A DNA stretch of 42,454 bases. Source: Frankiaceae bacterium. Its GTDB lineage: Bacteria > Actinomycetota > Actinomycetes > JAFAQI01. The notes under the pieces were generated by a model. That model saw nothing but the letters and a program-made list of their open reading frames with translations, searched no databases and was not told the origin of the DNA. Below are positions 17,080 through 28,400 of the stretch, in pieces; position 1 is the first letter of the stretch, and each line of letters opens with the position of its first letter. The stretch spans positions 1-42,454 of the forward strand of contig JAVEEG010000233.1 in assembly GCA_030840585.1 (NCBI GenBank), read 5' to 3'. The translations under genes and the position numbers were made by a program.

Positions 17080-18030
17080 CTATTCCGCGGTCTCCGTCTC
17101 CGCTCTCGCCAACGGCAGCGTCATGGCACCGTCCCGATCCACATCGAGAGCCAACGCGGACCAGCCACGCCGGGTTGGGGCGTCCATGAGTTCCTTGCGT
17201 TGTACGGCGGAGGTCAGTGCGAGCACAGTCGGTCCGGCGCCGGAAACAACGGCGGGTACTCCGGCCGCCCGCAGCTCATCGACCAACGCGGCGGTACGCG
17301 GCATCGCCGGCGCGCGGTAGTGCTGATGCAACCGATCCTCGGTCGCGAGCAGCAGCAGATCGGGGCGGCGGGCGAGCGCGGCCACGAGCAACGCGACCCG
17401 GGCCGCATTCGTGCTGGCGTCGGCATGCGGCACCGACTCTGGCAGCAACTTGCGGGCCGCCTTCGTCGACGACGACGCACCCGGTACGAACACCGTCGGC
17501 GCAAGCGACGGATCGACCTCGAGGTCGACCGCACCCGCCGTACCGTCGGCGTTCCATGCGGCGGTCAGCCCGCCGCGCAGGCAAGCCGCGACATTGTCCG
17601 GATGTCCTTCGAGCGATGTCGCCAGCGCGAGTACGGCGTCGTCGTCCATCCGCTCGTTGCCACCGACGACCATCGCTCGAGCCGCGACGACACCGGCGAC
17701 GATCGCGGCCGCCGACGATCCCAGACCGCGCGAGTGCGGGATCCGGTTGGCGCACACGACTTCGAGACCGCGCGGCGCGCCGCCGAGTTGCTGGAACGTC
17801 GTGCGCATCGCGCGCACCACCAGGTTGCGTGCGTTGCGGGCGACCGACGCTGCCCCCATCCCGGCGACATCGACGGACAGTCCCGGCTCGTCCGTCGCTC
17901 TGACGACGACGTCGTCGTACAACGTGAGCGCGAGACCGAGGCAGTCGAAGCCGGGGCCGAGGTTCGCACTCGTCGCCGGCACCCGGACCCGAACCGGGGC
18001 GGCGCGGAACGTCGGCTTGAGCTTCGGCAT
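17080..18030 (-). CDS. thrB: Homoserine kinase
   Basis: VRVPATSANLGPGFDCLGLAL and SRGLGSSAAAIVAGV GHMP-kinase motifs. Confidence 0.95.
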   Translation of the reverse strand: MPKLKPTFRAAPVRVRVPATSANLGPGFDCLGLALTLYDDVVVRATDEPGLSVDVAGMGAASVARNARNLVVRAMRTTFQQLGGAPRGLEVVCANRIPHSRGLGSSAAAIVAGVVAARAMVVGGNERMDDDAVLALATSLEGHPDNVAACLRGGLTAAWNADGTAGAVDLEVDPSLAPTVFVPGASSSTKAARKLLPESVPHADASTNAARVALLVAALARRPDLLLLATEDRLHQHYRAPAMPRTAALVDELRAAGVPAVVSGAGPTVLALTSAVQRKELMDAPTRRGWSALALDVDRDGAMTLPLARAETETAE

Positions 18031-18034
18031 CGCG

Positions 18035-19087
18035 TCAGTCGCGCAGACCGAGCGCGGTCGCCGCGGCGGACACGTCGGCGGCGATCGTGGTCGGCGGCGG
18101 TGCGCCCGAGATCGCCCACTCCGGATCCTTCAAGCCGTTGCCGGTGACGGTGCAGACGACCCGCGCGCCCTTCGGGATCACGTCACGGCTCTGCAACAAA
18201 CCCGCGACACTCGCCGCACTCGCCGGCTCGACGAACACACCTTCTTCTCTGGCCAGCAACCGGTAGGCCTCGAGGATCTGCTTGTCGGTGACGGAGTCGA
18301 TGCTGCCGCCGGAGTCGTCGCGGGCGGCGAGCGCCTGCTTCCACGAGGCGGGATTGCCGATCCGGATCGCGGTTGCGATCGTTGACGGTTTGGCCACCGG
18401 TTCGCCGGTGACGATCGGCGCAGCACCGGCCGCCTGGTACCCGCGCATCACCGGCCGCGATCCGACGATCCCGTCAGCCGCGTACTCGCAATAACCCTTC
18501 CAGTACGCGGTGATGTTGCCGGCGTTGCCGACCGGGAGGCAGTGCACGTCAGGGGCGTCACCAAGCACGTCGCAGATCTCGAACGCCGCGGTCTTCTGAC
18601 CCTCGATCCGGAACTGGTTGACCGAGTTGACGAGTGAGACGGGGAAGGTATCGGCGAGCCCGCGGGCAAGCGTGAGGCAGTCGTCGAAGTTGCCCTCGAC
18701 CTGCAACAGCCGTGCGCCGTGCACCAATGCCTGCGCCAACTTCCCCATCGCGATCTTGCCGCTGGGCACGAGTACGGCGCAGATCATTCCGGCGCGCACC
18801 GCGTAGGCCGCGGCGCTCGCGCTGGTGTTGCCGGTCGACGCGCAGATCACCGCGCGCGCGCCTTCTTCCGCCGCCTTTGAGATGGCGACGGTCATGCCGC
18901 GATCCTTGAACGATCCGGTCGGGTTGAGGCCCTCGACCTTCAGGTAGACCTCGGCGTCGACGAGTGCGGACAGCCGGGGGGCCGGCACGAGCGGCGTGCC
19001 GCCCTCGCCCAACGTCACGACCGGCGTCGACGCGGTCACCGGCAACCGGTCGCGGTACTCCTCGATGACGCCGCGCCAGCGATTCAT
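18035..19087 (-). CDS. thrC: Threonine synthase
   Basis: [22 protein letters not shown]-Lys motif; [13 protein letters not shown]. Confidence 0.96.
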   Translation of the reverse strand: MNRWRGVIEEYRDRLPVTASTPVVTLGEGGTPLVPAPRLSALVDAEVYLKVEGLNPTGSFKDRGMTVAISKAAEEGARAVICASTGNTSASAAAYAVRAGMICAVLVPSGKIAMGKLAQALVHGARLLQVEGNFDDCLTLARGLADTFPVSLVNSVNQFRIEGQKTAAFEICDVLGDAPDVHCLPVGNAGNITAYWKGYCEYAADGIVGSRPVMRGYQAAGAAPIVTGEPVAKPSTIATAIRIGNPASWKQALAARDDSGGSIDSVTDKQILEAYRLLAREEGVFVEPASAASVAGLLQSRDVIPKGARVVCTVTGNGLKDPEWAISGAPPPTTIAADVSAAATALGLRD

Positions 19088-20394
19088 CGCTCGCCACCTT
19101 CGACCCGGAGCACCGATGCGACGGCGCGGACGCTGTCGAGATCTCGCAGCTCGGCGACGGTCGCCGACAGTGCTGCATCCGGCGCGACGTGAGTGACCAA
19201 CTCCAGCGTCGCGTCGTCGCCGTGCCCTTCTTGCCGCACGGTCTGGATCGACACGTCGTGCTTCGCGAAGGCGAGCGCGACGTTCGCGAGCACACCGGCT
19301 TTGTCGGCGACGTCGAGGCTCACGTGGTAGCGGGTCAGCGTCTCTCCCATCGACCGGATCCGCAGGTCGGCGTACGCCGAATCCCCCATCCCGCGCGCAC
19401 CGGTGAGCCGGTTGCGAGCGACGGCGACGAGGTCACCGAGTACGGCGCTCGCCGTCGGTGCGCCGCCGGCGCCACGGCCGTAGAACATGAGTTGCCCGGC
19501 GGCGTCCGCTTCGACGAACACCGCGTTGTACGCGTCGCCGACCGACGCGAGCGGGTGCGACCGCGGGATCATCGCCGGATGCACCCGTACGCCGATCGAC
19601 TCGCGACCGTCGCGATCCGGTGCGCGTTCGGCGATCGCCAGCAGCTTGACCACGCCGCCCATCTCGCGGGCACTCGCGACGTCGCTCGCGGTGACGTCGG
19701 TGATGCCCTCGCGGTAGACGTCCGCCGCGGTGACTCTCGTGTGGAAAGCCAGGCCGGCGAGGATCGCGGCCTTGGCCGCGGCATCGAAGCCGTCGACGTC
19801 CGCGCTCGGATCCGCCTCGGCGTATCCCAGCGACTGCGCCTCTTCTAGTGCGTCCTCGAAGCCGGCGCCGATCTCGTCCATGCGGGACAAGATGTAGTTG
19901 GTGGTGCCGTTGACGATGCCGATCACCCGGTTGACGCGGTCACCGGCGAGCGATTCGCGCAGTGGCCGCAGCAACGGGATCGCGCCACCGACCGATGCTT
20001 CGCAGTAGAGGTCGGCGCCGCTGCGGCGCGCGGCGTCGTACAGGGTCGCGCCGTCCTCGGCGAGCAGCGCCTTGTTGGCGGTGACGACGCTCGCGCCGCG
20101 GTTGAGCGCGGACAGCAACAAGGTGCGGGCCGGCTCGATCCCGCCGATCACCTCGATCACGATGTCGATGTCAGCGCGTGCGGCGAGGCCGGCCGCGTCG
20201 TCGGTGAGCAGTGACGGATCGAGCGGCAGGTCACGTTGGCGTTGCGGCCGCCGGACCGCGACCCCGGCAAGTTCGAGCGGTACGCCGATGCGCTGGGCGA
20301 GGTCGTCGCGATGCTCGTGCAACAGCCGGACGACATCGCTGCCGACGACGCCGCACCCGAGCAGCGCCACCTTCAACGCCTTGCCGGCGGTCAT
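19084..20394 (-). CDS. hom: Homoserine dehydrogenase
   Basis: [18 protein letters not shown] Rossmann motif; [15 protein letters not shown]-terminal ACT region; 4-nt overlaps with neighbours. Confidence 0.96.
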   Translation of the reverse strand: MTAGKALKVALLGCGVVGSDVVRLLHEHRDDLAQRIGVPLELAGVAVRRPQRQRDLPLDPSLLTDDAAGLAARADIDIVIEVIGGIEPARTLLLSALNRGASVVTANKALLAEDGATLYDAARRSGADLYCEASVGGAIPLLRPLRESLAGDRVNRVIGIVNGTTNYILSRMDEIGAGFEDALEEAQSLGYAEADPSADVDGFDAAAKAAILAGLAFHTRVTAADVYREGITDVTASDVASAREMGGVVKLLAIAERAPDRDGRESIGVRVHPAMIPRSHPLASVGDAYNAVFVEADAAGQLMFYGRGAGGAPTASAVLGDLVAVARNRLTGARGMGDSAYADLRIRSMGETLTRYHVSLDVADKAGVLANVALAFAKHDVSIQTVRQEGHGDDATLELVTHVAPDAALSATVAELRDLDSVRAVASVLRVEGGER

Positions 20395-21779
20395 GGCTCG
20401 ACGTCCAGGGCGAGTAAGTCGTCGATGGACTCCCGCCGGACGATGAGGCGATCCTCACCCGGACGTACGGCGACGACCGGCGGGCGCGGCACCGCGTTGT
20501 AGTTGCTCGCCATCGACCGGCAATAGGCACCGGTCGCCGCGACGGCGAGCAGGTCGCCGGGGGCGAGGTCGTCGGGCAGCCATGCGTCGCGCACGACGAT
20601 GTCGCCGGCCTCGCAGTGCTTGCCGACGATCCGGGTGAGCATCGGGGGCGCATCACTGTCGCGCGAGGCCAGCACGACGGTGTAGTCCGCGTCGTACAAC
20701 GCCGTGCGGATGTTGTCGCTCATGCCGCCGTCGACGCTGACATACGTGCGGATGCCGTCGAGGTTCTTCACCGTGCCGACTTCGTAGAGCGTCACGGTGC
20801 CGGGGCCGGCGATTGCCCGGCCGGGCTCCACCGCGAGTCGCGGCACCGGCAACGATGCGGCGCTGCATTCGCGATCGACGATCGCGCGCAGTTGCTTTGC
20901 GACGTCGGCGAGCGGCGCGGGATCGTCGTTCGCCGTATAGGCGATGCCGAGCCCGCCGCCGAGATCCAGCTCCGGCAAGGTCACGTCGAGCGCGTCGCGG
21001 ATTGTCGCGAGCAACCCGACGACGCGATGCGCGGCGACCTCGAAACCGGCGGTGTCGAATATCTGCGATCCGATGTGGCTGTGCAGGCCGACGAGCTCAA
21101 GCGACGGGAGCATCAGCACCCGCCGGGCCGCTTCCAGCGCCGCGCCAGTCGCGAGCGAGAAGCCGAACTTCTGGTCCTCGTGCGCGGTCGCGATGAACTC
21201 GTGCGTGTGTGCCTCGACGCCCACGGTGACCCGCACGTAGACCTTCTGGCGCACGCCCGCGTCGGCGGCGACGGCAGCGAGCCGGGCGATCTCGATGTCG
21301 CTGTCGACGACGATCCGGCCAACACCCGCCTCCACCGCGGCTCGCAGCTCGGCGATCGATTTGTTGTTGCCGTGCATGAGAATTCGCTCGGCCGGAAAGC
21401 CGGCGGAGAGCGCGACCGCTAGCTCACCGCCGGTCGAAACGTCGAGCGACAAGCCCTCGTCGGCGAGCCAGCGCGCGACCGCGCGGCAGAGGAACGCCTT
21501 GCCGGCGTAGTAGATGTCCGCGTCTGCGCCGAATGCGTCCCGATGCTCGCGGCAACGGGCCCGGAAGTCGTCCTCGACGCAGACGTATGCCGGGGTGCCG
21601 TAACGCGTAGCGAGGTCTCGCACGTCGTGCCCGGCGAGATGTACGACGCCGTCGCGCCGCTCCGCACCGATCGGCCACACGGCCGGATGCAGCGCACCGA
21701 GCTCGTTCGGCGGCGGCCCGATCGGATGCGATCCGGCGACGCCGTCGGCGTGCAGCGCACCGGCCGGATGCGCTCTCAT
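20391..21779 (-). CDS. lysA: Diaminopimelate decarboxylase
   Basis: [22 protein letters not shown]-Lys motif; [21 protein letters not shown]; start at [32 protein letters not shown]. Confidence 0.95.
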   Translation of the reverse strand: MRAHPAGALHADGVAGSHPIGPPPNELGALHPAVWPIGAERRDGVVHLAGHDVRDLATRYGTPAYVCVEDDFRARCREHRDAFGADADIYYAGKAFLCRAVARWLADEGLSLDVSTGGELAVALSAGFPAERILMHGNNKSIAELRAAVEAGVGRIVVDSDIEIARLAAVAADAGVRQKVYVRVTVGVEAHTHEFIATAHEDQKFGFSLATGAALEAARRVLMLPSLELVGLHSHIGSQIFDTAGFEVAAHRVVGLLATIRDALDVTLPELDLGGGLGIAYTANDDPAPLADVAKQLRAIVDRECSAASLPVPRLAVEPGRAIAGPGTVTLYEVGTVKNLDGIRTYVSVDGGMSDNIRTALYDADYTVVLASRDSDAPPMLTRIVGKHCEAGDIVVRDAWLPDDLAPGDLLAVAATGAYCRSMASNYNAVPRPPVVAVRPGEDRLIVRRESIDDLLALDVEP

Positions 21780-21828
21780 GCGGGGCCCCCGCCGCGTTGT
21801 GAGCGCAGCGAGCAACGTGGTGGGGTGT

Positions 21829-23484
21829 TCACATGCGCTCCGGGGCCGAGACGCCGAGAAGACCGAGGCCGTTGGCCAACACGATGCGGGTCGCCTCGAC
21901 GAGCCAGAGCCGCGCGCGGCTGAGATCCGTCGCCGGTTCGTCGCCCATCGGCAGCACCCGGCAGCCGTCGTAGAAGCGGTGGTAGGTGCCGGCGAGCTGT
22001 TCGAGATAGCGGGCCACTCGATGCGGCTCGCGCAGCTCGGCCGCGGCCGCGACGATCCGCGGGAACTCGCCGAGCGTGCCGAGCAACTCGCTCTCGCGTT
22101 CGTGCGACAGCAGCGACGGGTCGAGGTCGTCACCGCGCCGTACGTCGAGCTCTTCCGCGTTGCGCAGGAGCGATGCGATCCGCGCATGCGCGTACTGCAC
22201 ATAGAAGACCGGGTTGTCGTTGGTCTGCTTCGTGACAACTTCGATGTCGAGCGTCATCGGCGAGTCGGCCGGGTAACGCGCGAGGGTGTAGCGCGCCGCA
22301 TCGACGCCGACTGCGTCGACGAGCTCGTCGAGCGTGACGATGTTGCCCGCGCGCTTTGACAGCCGCACTTCGACACCGGCGCGGACGAGCTTCACCATCT
22401 GGCCGATGAGCACCTCGATGTTGCGATCCGGATCGTCACCCGCGCAGGCCGCGATGGCGCGCAATCGGCTGACGTAACCGTGGTGATCCGCACCGAGCAT
22501 GTAGACGCAGCGGTCGAAGCCACGGGACCGCTTGTCGAGGTAATACGCGCAGTCGGCGGCGAAGTAGGTCAGCGCGCCGTCGCTTTTCACCAGCGGCCGA
22601 TCCTTGTCGTCGCCGAAGTCGGTCGTCCGCAGCCAGACCGCGCCGTCGGCGTCGTACACGTGGCCTTGGGTGCGCAGCGTGTCGATCGCGCGCGCGACCG
22701 CACCGGAGTCGTGCATGCCGGTCTCGGAGAACCAGACGTCGAACTCGACGCCGAACCGCGCGAGGCTGGTCTGCATGTCGCGCAGCATCGCGGCGTAACC
22801 GAGCCGACGGAACTCGGCGACCGCTTCGTCGTGCGGGAGGTCGACGATGTCAGGTCGCTCGGCCACCACCGCGGCGGCGACATCGGCGATGTACTCGCCC
22901 GCGTAGCCGTCTTGCGGGGTCGGCTCGCCGCACGCCGAGGCGAGCAGCGACTCGGCGAACAACTGCATCTGCACGCCGGCGTCGTTGATGTAGTGCTCGG
23001 CGGCCACTTCCGCACCGGCGGCTTCCAGCAACCGGCGCAGCGCGTCGCCGAGTGCGGCCCATCGGGTGTGGCCGAGGTGGACCGGGCCGGTGGGGTTGGC
23101 GGAGACGAATTCGAGGTAGATCCGCTCCTTTTCCATGGTCGTGCTGCGGCCGTAGTCATGACCGGCGAGCACGATCGTGCGGACCAACTCGCCTTGCGCG
23201 GCACCGTCGAGGCGCAGGTTCAGGAAGCCGGGGCCGGCCACGTCGACGCCGGCGATCCCGGGCTGGTTGCGCAGGTGCGCGGCGAGGATTTCGGCGACTT
23301 CGCGCGGCGGCCGGCCGGCCGGTTTCGCGAGCTGGAGTGCCGCGTTGGTGGCGTAATCGCCGTGGTCTCTGTTCTTCGGCCGTTCGACCGTAACGGCGTC
23401 CGGGACGTCGACGGCGAGTTCGCCGGCGGCCGCGGCGGCGCGGATCGCCGCAACGACAGCGGCGGAGACGTCGGCGGGCGTCAC
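21829..23484 (-). CDS. argS: Arginyl-tRNA synthetase
   Basis: [28 protein letters not shown] (HIGH-type) and C-terminal anticodon-binding region ending [10 protein letters not shown]. Confidence 0.96.
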   Translation of the reverse strand: MTPADVSAAVVAAIRAAAAAGELAVDVPDAVTVERPKNRDHGDYATNAALQLAKPAGRPPREVAEILAAHLRNQPGIAGVDVAGPGFLNLRLDGAAQGELVRTIVLAGHDYGRSTTMEKERIYLEFVSANPTGPVHLGHTRWAALGDALRRLLEAAGAEVAAEHYINDAGVQMQLFAESLLASACGEPTPQDGYAGEYIADVAAAVVAERPDIVDLPHDEAVAEFRRLGYAAMLRDMQTSLARFGVEFDVWFSETGMHDSGAVARAIDTLRTQGHVYDADGAVWLRTTDFGDDKDRPLVKSDGALTYFAADCAYYLDKRSRGFDRCVYMLGADHHGYVSRLRAIAACAGDDPDRNIEVLIGQMVKLVRAGVEVRLSKRAGNIVTLDELVDAVGVDAARYTLARYPADSPMTLDIEVVTKQTNDNPVFYVQYAHARIASLLRNAEELDVRRGDDLDPSLLSHERESELLGTLGEFPRIVAAAAELREPHRVARYLEQLAGTYHRFYDGCRVLPMGDEPATDLSRARLWLVEATRIVLANGLGLLGVSAPERM

Positions 23485-23509
23485 CGAACGAGGCTATCGC
23501 GGCGCCCGG

Positions 23510-24271
23510 CTAGAGCCCGTTCCGGAAGACATAGGTCGTCGGCGGCGGTGGCAGCTTGCCCTTCCCGCCGTACTCGATCGCGATCTCCTGGTGCTTCGCG
23601 AGCACGATGCGGCTGGGGTCGCCGCTGTACCGCGTGCCGTTCACGAAGACCGCGAGTTCGTGCGTCGCGTCGACGCAATAGCCGCCCACGCAGGTCGCCG
23701 TGAGCCGCACACCCCACTCGACGAACACCTGCCCGAGCAGGAAGTTCGCGGGCACGTTGTTCTCGATATGGATGATGCCGCTGGAGTCGTGCGTGTGCAG
23801 CGGCGCCAGCCCGGCGACGTTCCTTCCCTGGGTGACGAAACCGAGGTACGGCGGGACCGCTACGGGCTTGCCATCGACGTTGATGTCGAGGTGCGCGTGG
23901 TAGTGCACCTGCAGCATCTCGACGTCGTACGGGAGGCCAGCGGCGGCGACGTACGCGGCGCTGTCCTTGCCGTTGCCGATCACGGCCGGCGGCAACCACG
24001 GCGCGGGGCCGGTCGAGAGGGTGACCTCGCTTCCCGGTACCGGTAGGACACTCGGCGGGCCGGTGTAGGTGCTTGCGCTCGCGGACGGGGTCGCCGACGC
24101 CTTCGGAGTGGTCGAGCCCCCGGCGCAACCGGACAGCACGCCTGCCAGCACCGCGACCGCCGCGAGCAGCGCGGCGTTACGCCGACTCGTCGGCCGCCTC
24201 CGCCGCGAGCCGCCGGACGATGTCGATGAGCTCGTCCGGATCGAAGGGCTTGGTGAGGTACGCATCGACAC
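23510..24271 (-). CDS. Putative lipoprotein with His-rich motifs, start uncertain
   Basis: LLAAVAVLAGVLSGCAGGSTT lipobox-like; LQVHYHAHLDINVDGKPVAVPPYLGF and LAPLHTHDSSGIIHIENN. Confidence 0.75.
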   Translation of the reverse strand: MSMRTSPSPSIRTSSSTSSGGSRRRRPTSRRNAALLAAVAVLAGVLSGCAGGSTTPKASATPSASASTYTGPPSVLPVPGSEVTLSTGPAPWLPPAVIGNGKDSAAYVAAAGLPYDVEMLQVHYHAHLDINVDGKPVAVPPYLGFVTQGRNVAGLAPLHTHDSSGIIHIENNVPANFLLGQVFVEWGVRLTATCVGGYCVDATHELAVFVNGTRYSGDPSRIVLAKHQEIAIEYGGKGKLPPPPTTYVFRNGL

Positions 24272-24569
24272 CTATCTTCTCTCCGCGTTGGAGATCGGCC
24301 TCCTGCGCACGCGCGGAGAGCAGGACGACTTTGATGTGAGCGGTGTCCGGGTCGCTGCGGAGCCGGGCCGCGGCTTCCCAACCGTCGACCCGCGGCATCA
24401 TCACGTCGAGAGTGACGACGGATACGTCCGCCGCTTTCACCTTGTCGAGCGCGTCCTGCCCGTCGAACGCGGTGACGACATCGAAGCCTTCGAGTTCGAG
24501 GTTGACGGTGATGAGTTGGCGGATCACGTCGTCGTCGTCCACGACGAGGACGCGATGTGCTCCGGCCAC
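24177..24569 (-). CDS. Single-domain response regulator (CheY-like receiver)
   Basis: RVLVVDDDDVIRQLI...VSVVTLDVMMPRVDGWEAA...VVLLSARAQ...DAYLTKPFDPDELIDIV. Confidence 0.95.
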   Translation of the reverse strand: MAGAHRVLVVDDDDVIRQLITVNLELEGFDVVTAFDGQDALDKVKAADVSVVTLDVMMPRVDGWEAAARLRSDPDTAHIKVVLLSARAQEADLQRGEKIGVDAYLTKPFDPDELIDIVRRLAAEAADESA

Positions 24570-24644
24570 AGCCGCAGGTTACCGGGGTCGGGTTTGCCTC
24601 GGCGCGGTCGGCGTGGGCGCTGCTAGCCTCGGCGAGGCCCCCAA

Positions 24645-24719
24645 GCCCCCGTAGCTCAGGGGATAGAGCACCGCCCTCCGGAGGCGGTGGCGCAGGTTCG
24701 AATCCTGCCGGGGGCGCCA
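24645..24719 (+). tRNA. tRNA-Arg (anticodon CCG), CCA encoded
   Basis: gcccccgtagctcaggggatagagcaccgccctccggaggcggtggcgcaggttcgaatcctgccgggggcgcca; acceptor GCCCCCG/CGGGGGC, anticodon arm CCGCC-CTCCGGA-GGCGG, T arm GTTCGAATC. Confidence 0.96.
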
Positions 24720-25445
24720 GATCAGACCTACGTGACTCTCAGGGCTGACAGGTCGCCATGAGCCGGACGCTGCCAAAGAGTTCCCGCCGAGCCTGTGTCG
24801 GCGTGCGGTCCCGCTCGCGGGTGAGCCAGATCAGAGCGCCCGCCGTCGCCGCAGGTGAGGCGTGGATCTCGGCTTGTGCACGACGAGAGAAGCCGCTTAC
24901 GTCTGCCTTGGCACTGCTCCCTCGTCAAGCCGGCGGGTGTTGGTGTCGATGAGACGGACGTAACCCCGGCATGACAGTCGGAAGCCCACTACATTCGCCG
25001 GGGCGATCGCTGACCGACAATGGCACACCGTGCGCGAGCACGGGTCGCAAAGGTACGTGGCTCCTTTAGCGGAGTCCGACGGCCTACCGAAGTCGATGGT
25101 TGCCTCTAGCACCGCGAACTGTTTCGTCGCGGCGTGCGCCCCGGCACCGTCTTCGGAAGGTGCCACCGATGTCGCACTCGCAGGTACCACGCGTCCGCAC
25201 GTTCCGTTCTCCGGTCAGCGCTGCCCGGCAGTGGAATCTGAAGCTGGCAAGCGTCTAGCCGGCTCGATCCGCGGCTACCTTCTCGACACGGCCTGCATCA
25301 GGTGTGGCGGATACACGCCATGTCGCTCTCCCGACGCGACACGTCGGTCGCGCTGGGTTTCTCCCGGCATATTCTTCCGCTTGCGACTGCGCCCGAAAGA
25401 TCCCCACTAGTAACTATGCAATACTCGACCCACTAGCGCCTGACC

Positions 25446-28400
25446 TTGTCCGGACCTCGCCGTCTCGCCGCTCGTGACAACCTGCTGATGGGCGTCGAGG
25501 TGTTTGTGACGGATTCGGGGGAACTGGGCCAGGTCACCATGCTGGTGGTCGAACCGGACGGCCGCGCGGCCAGTGAAGTCTCTTCGCTGCTGCTTGCCGC
25601 TGGTGGCAACCGTCTCGTTGTGCGCGGGGTGTCGTCGCTGGCGGACGCTAAGAAGAACTGGCCGCAGGACGACGCGGTGTGCCTCGCGGTGTCCTTGGAC
25701 AGCGAGGCGATCGGCGATGTGCAGATCCTCGACAGCGTCCGGGAGTCTCTCGGAGCAGTCGCGGTCATCGCACTGATCGGGAAGGGCGATCGCGCTCTCG
25801 GCCTGGAAGCGATCCAGCGTGGTGCTGATGACTTCTTGTTGAAGACGGAGATTGCCGGAGGGCAGTTGCAACACGTCGTCGACTGTGCCGTCCAACGCGC
25901 GCGATATCGCGCAGTATCGACCTCGACGACCGCTCGGTGGTCCGAGGTGGTGGCAACGCTCGGCGATGGGCTGCTGGTGCTCGATCGAGCTGGGCGCGTG
26001 ACGGCGATGAACCCAGCAGCCGCGCAGATCCTGGGATCTCACGGCACCGGGATCTTCGACTCCGAGTCGTTGCAGGGAATCGAAGCCATCGTCGGCCGCG
26101 ACGGCTGCGAACTTCCGCAGGACGAACGCCCAGCGGCACGGACGTTAACGTCGGGCCAGTCGCTGACCGGTGTTGCGATCGGAGTCCGGGACGTGATCGG
26201 CGACGTTCGCTGGATGGAGATGGGCACCTACCCGATGTTCGCGCTGAACGGGCGGGTGGAGGGCGTCGTCGTCTCGATCCACGACATCAATGAACGGGTA
26301 GCGGCGGAAGACGCGGCACGGGTCCACGACACAATGCTGGACGCGCTCGGACAGGCGATCATCGTCACCGATCCAGACGATGTCGTCGTGTCATGGAACT
26401 CGGCGGCCGAGCGCATCTATGGCTGGACGGCGGCCGAGGCTATTGGCCAGCGTGCCGCGAAGCTGGTGCCGCCGGAGTCTGCTGATCAGGCGGCGAGCGT
26501 CAAGAGAGCGCTCCTGTCTCACCAGACGTGGACGGGCGAGATGCTCGTCCGCCACCGCGATGGCCGACTCATGTGCACTTTCTTGACATGCACACCGGCG
26601 TTCGACGACCGCCGCGAGCTTACGGCGGTGATTGCCGCGTCCACTGACGTGACTGATCGTCACAGCGCCAACCAGACCCGGCAGGCGCTGGCATCGATCG
26701 TGATGTCGACGGCTGATGCCGTGTTCAGCAAGTCGCTCGACGGCACCATACTGACCTGGAACCGCGGCGCGACTGAACTCTATGGATATGCCGAGGACGA
26801 GATTCTGGGCCAGAACGTCAGCATCCTCAGTCCTCACGACACCAGCGGCGAGGTCGCGGCGCTCTTGGCAGCCGTTGCCGATGGCGAGACCGTGCGCGGA
26901 ATGGAGACGATACGCCGCCGCCGTGACGGATCGACCGTCTTTGTGTCCATCACCGTCTCCCCGGTGTACGACGAGGCAGGCGCTGTGATCGGCGCCTCTG
27001 TGATCGGGCGCGACCTCACCGACCGACGCCGCCTGGAAGAGCAAGTCGCAAAGCAGAGTACGCACGATTCCCTCACCGGCTTACCCAATCGGATTCTCCT
27101 CGAGGATCGGATCGCGCAGGCCGTCCGCTCGGCGAAGCGTCACAGCCTGTCGGTGGCCGTTCTGCTGGTCGATCTCGATCAGCTCGGATCTATCAATGCC
27201 CAGCATGGTTATCTGGTCGGCGACCTCGTCCTCGTTGCGGTCGCGGAGCGGCTGAAGTCGGCAATCGGAGCAAACGACACGCTGGCCAGGCTGGGAGGGG
27301 ACAAGTTTGTGATTGTCTGCGAGGGGACCGCCGATGAAGCGACCACTGTCGCGGATCGGGCCGGCGCGGCGCTCACTCCAGTCATCGAGCTCGACGGTCT
27401 GGAGGTGAACGTCTCGAGCAGCATCGGCATCGCGGTGAGCCCTCCGGTGACTGCGAGACCAGAACTGTTGCTAGTTGCCGCACAGGCGGCGAAGAACGAG
27501 GCGAGGGCCTCCGGACGTTCGCTATGGCGCGTCTTCGACGCAACTCGGGAGCGGCAGGTAACTGAGCAGCATGCGTTATTCGACGACCTGGCGTCGGCGA
27601 TCGCGGAGCAAACTCTGGACGTTCATTACCAGCCAGTCGTCGAGATCAACACGGGTCGGTTGATCGGAGTCGAGGCTCTGGCTCGCTGGTGCCATCCGAG
27701 CCGCGGCTGGATCTCGCCGGCGTACTTTGTGCCACTGGCAGAGGACAGCGGGTTGGTCGCCGCGCTGGATGCCTTCGTGCTCCGGCAGGCGTGTCGAGAT
27801 GCCGCGAAGTTGCGTGCGGGTGCGTTCCTGCCGCAAGACGGTTACGTCGCGGTGAACGTTTCTGCACGCAACGTCGGTGACGGACGCCTGGTCGAGCGCG
27901 TCTGCCAGGAGGCAGCGGACGCGCACCTCCCAGTCGACTTTTTGGAACTCGAGGTCACGGAAACAAGCCTCATGGGGAACGCGCTCGGTGCGCGGACTGC
28001 GCTGGAGACGCTACGAAGTCTCGGAATGGGTGTCGCGCTCGACGATTTCGGGACCGGATATTCGTCACTGACGTATCTGCGACAGCTGCCAGTCACCACC
28101 ATCAAGGTGGATCGCGCCTTCGTCCAGCACATGACGAGTCGCAGCGACGACCTCGCCATCACTGCTTCGATCATCGACCTCGGTCATGCGGTGGACCTTC
28201 GTACCATCGCCGAGGGCGTGGAGACGGCGGAGCAGCTATCGCTGCTTCACCGGTTGGGTTGTCACGCGGGCCAGGGGTTCCTCTGGAGTCCTGCGCTGCC
28301 GTGCGACGAGCTCATCGCGTTGATTCGTCGGTCGCCGCTCGGGTTTCAGGCCGCTACGCCGACCCCGAGCCAACGATGGAAGGGCCGGCATGGCGCCGCG

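Noticed and set aside
20391-22238. 615-aa version of lysA
   Set aside because: Upstream ~150 codons overlap argS in a shifted frame; the real start fits [16 protein letters not shown] at 21779
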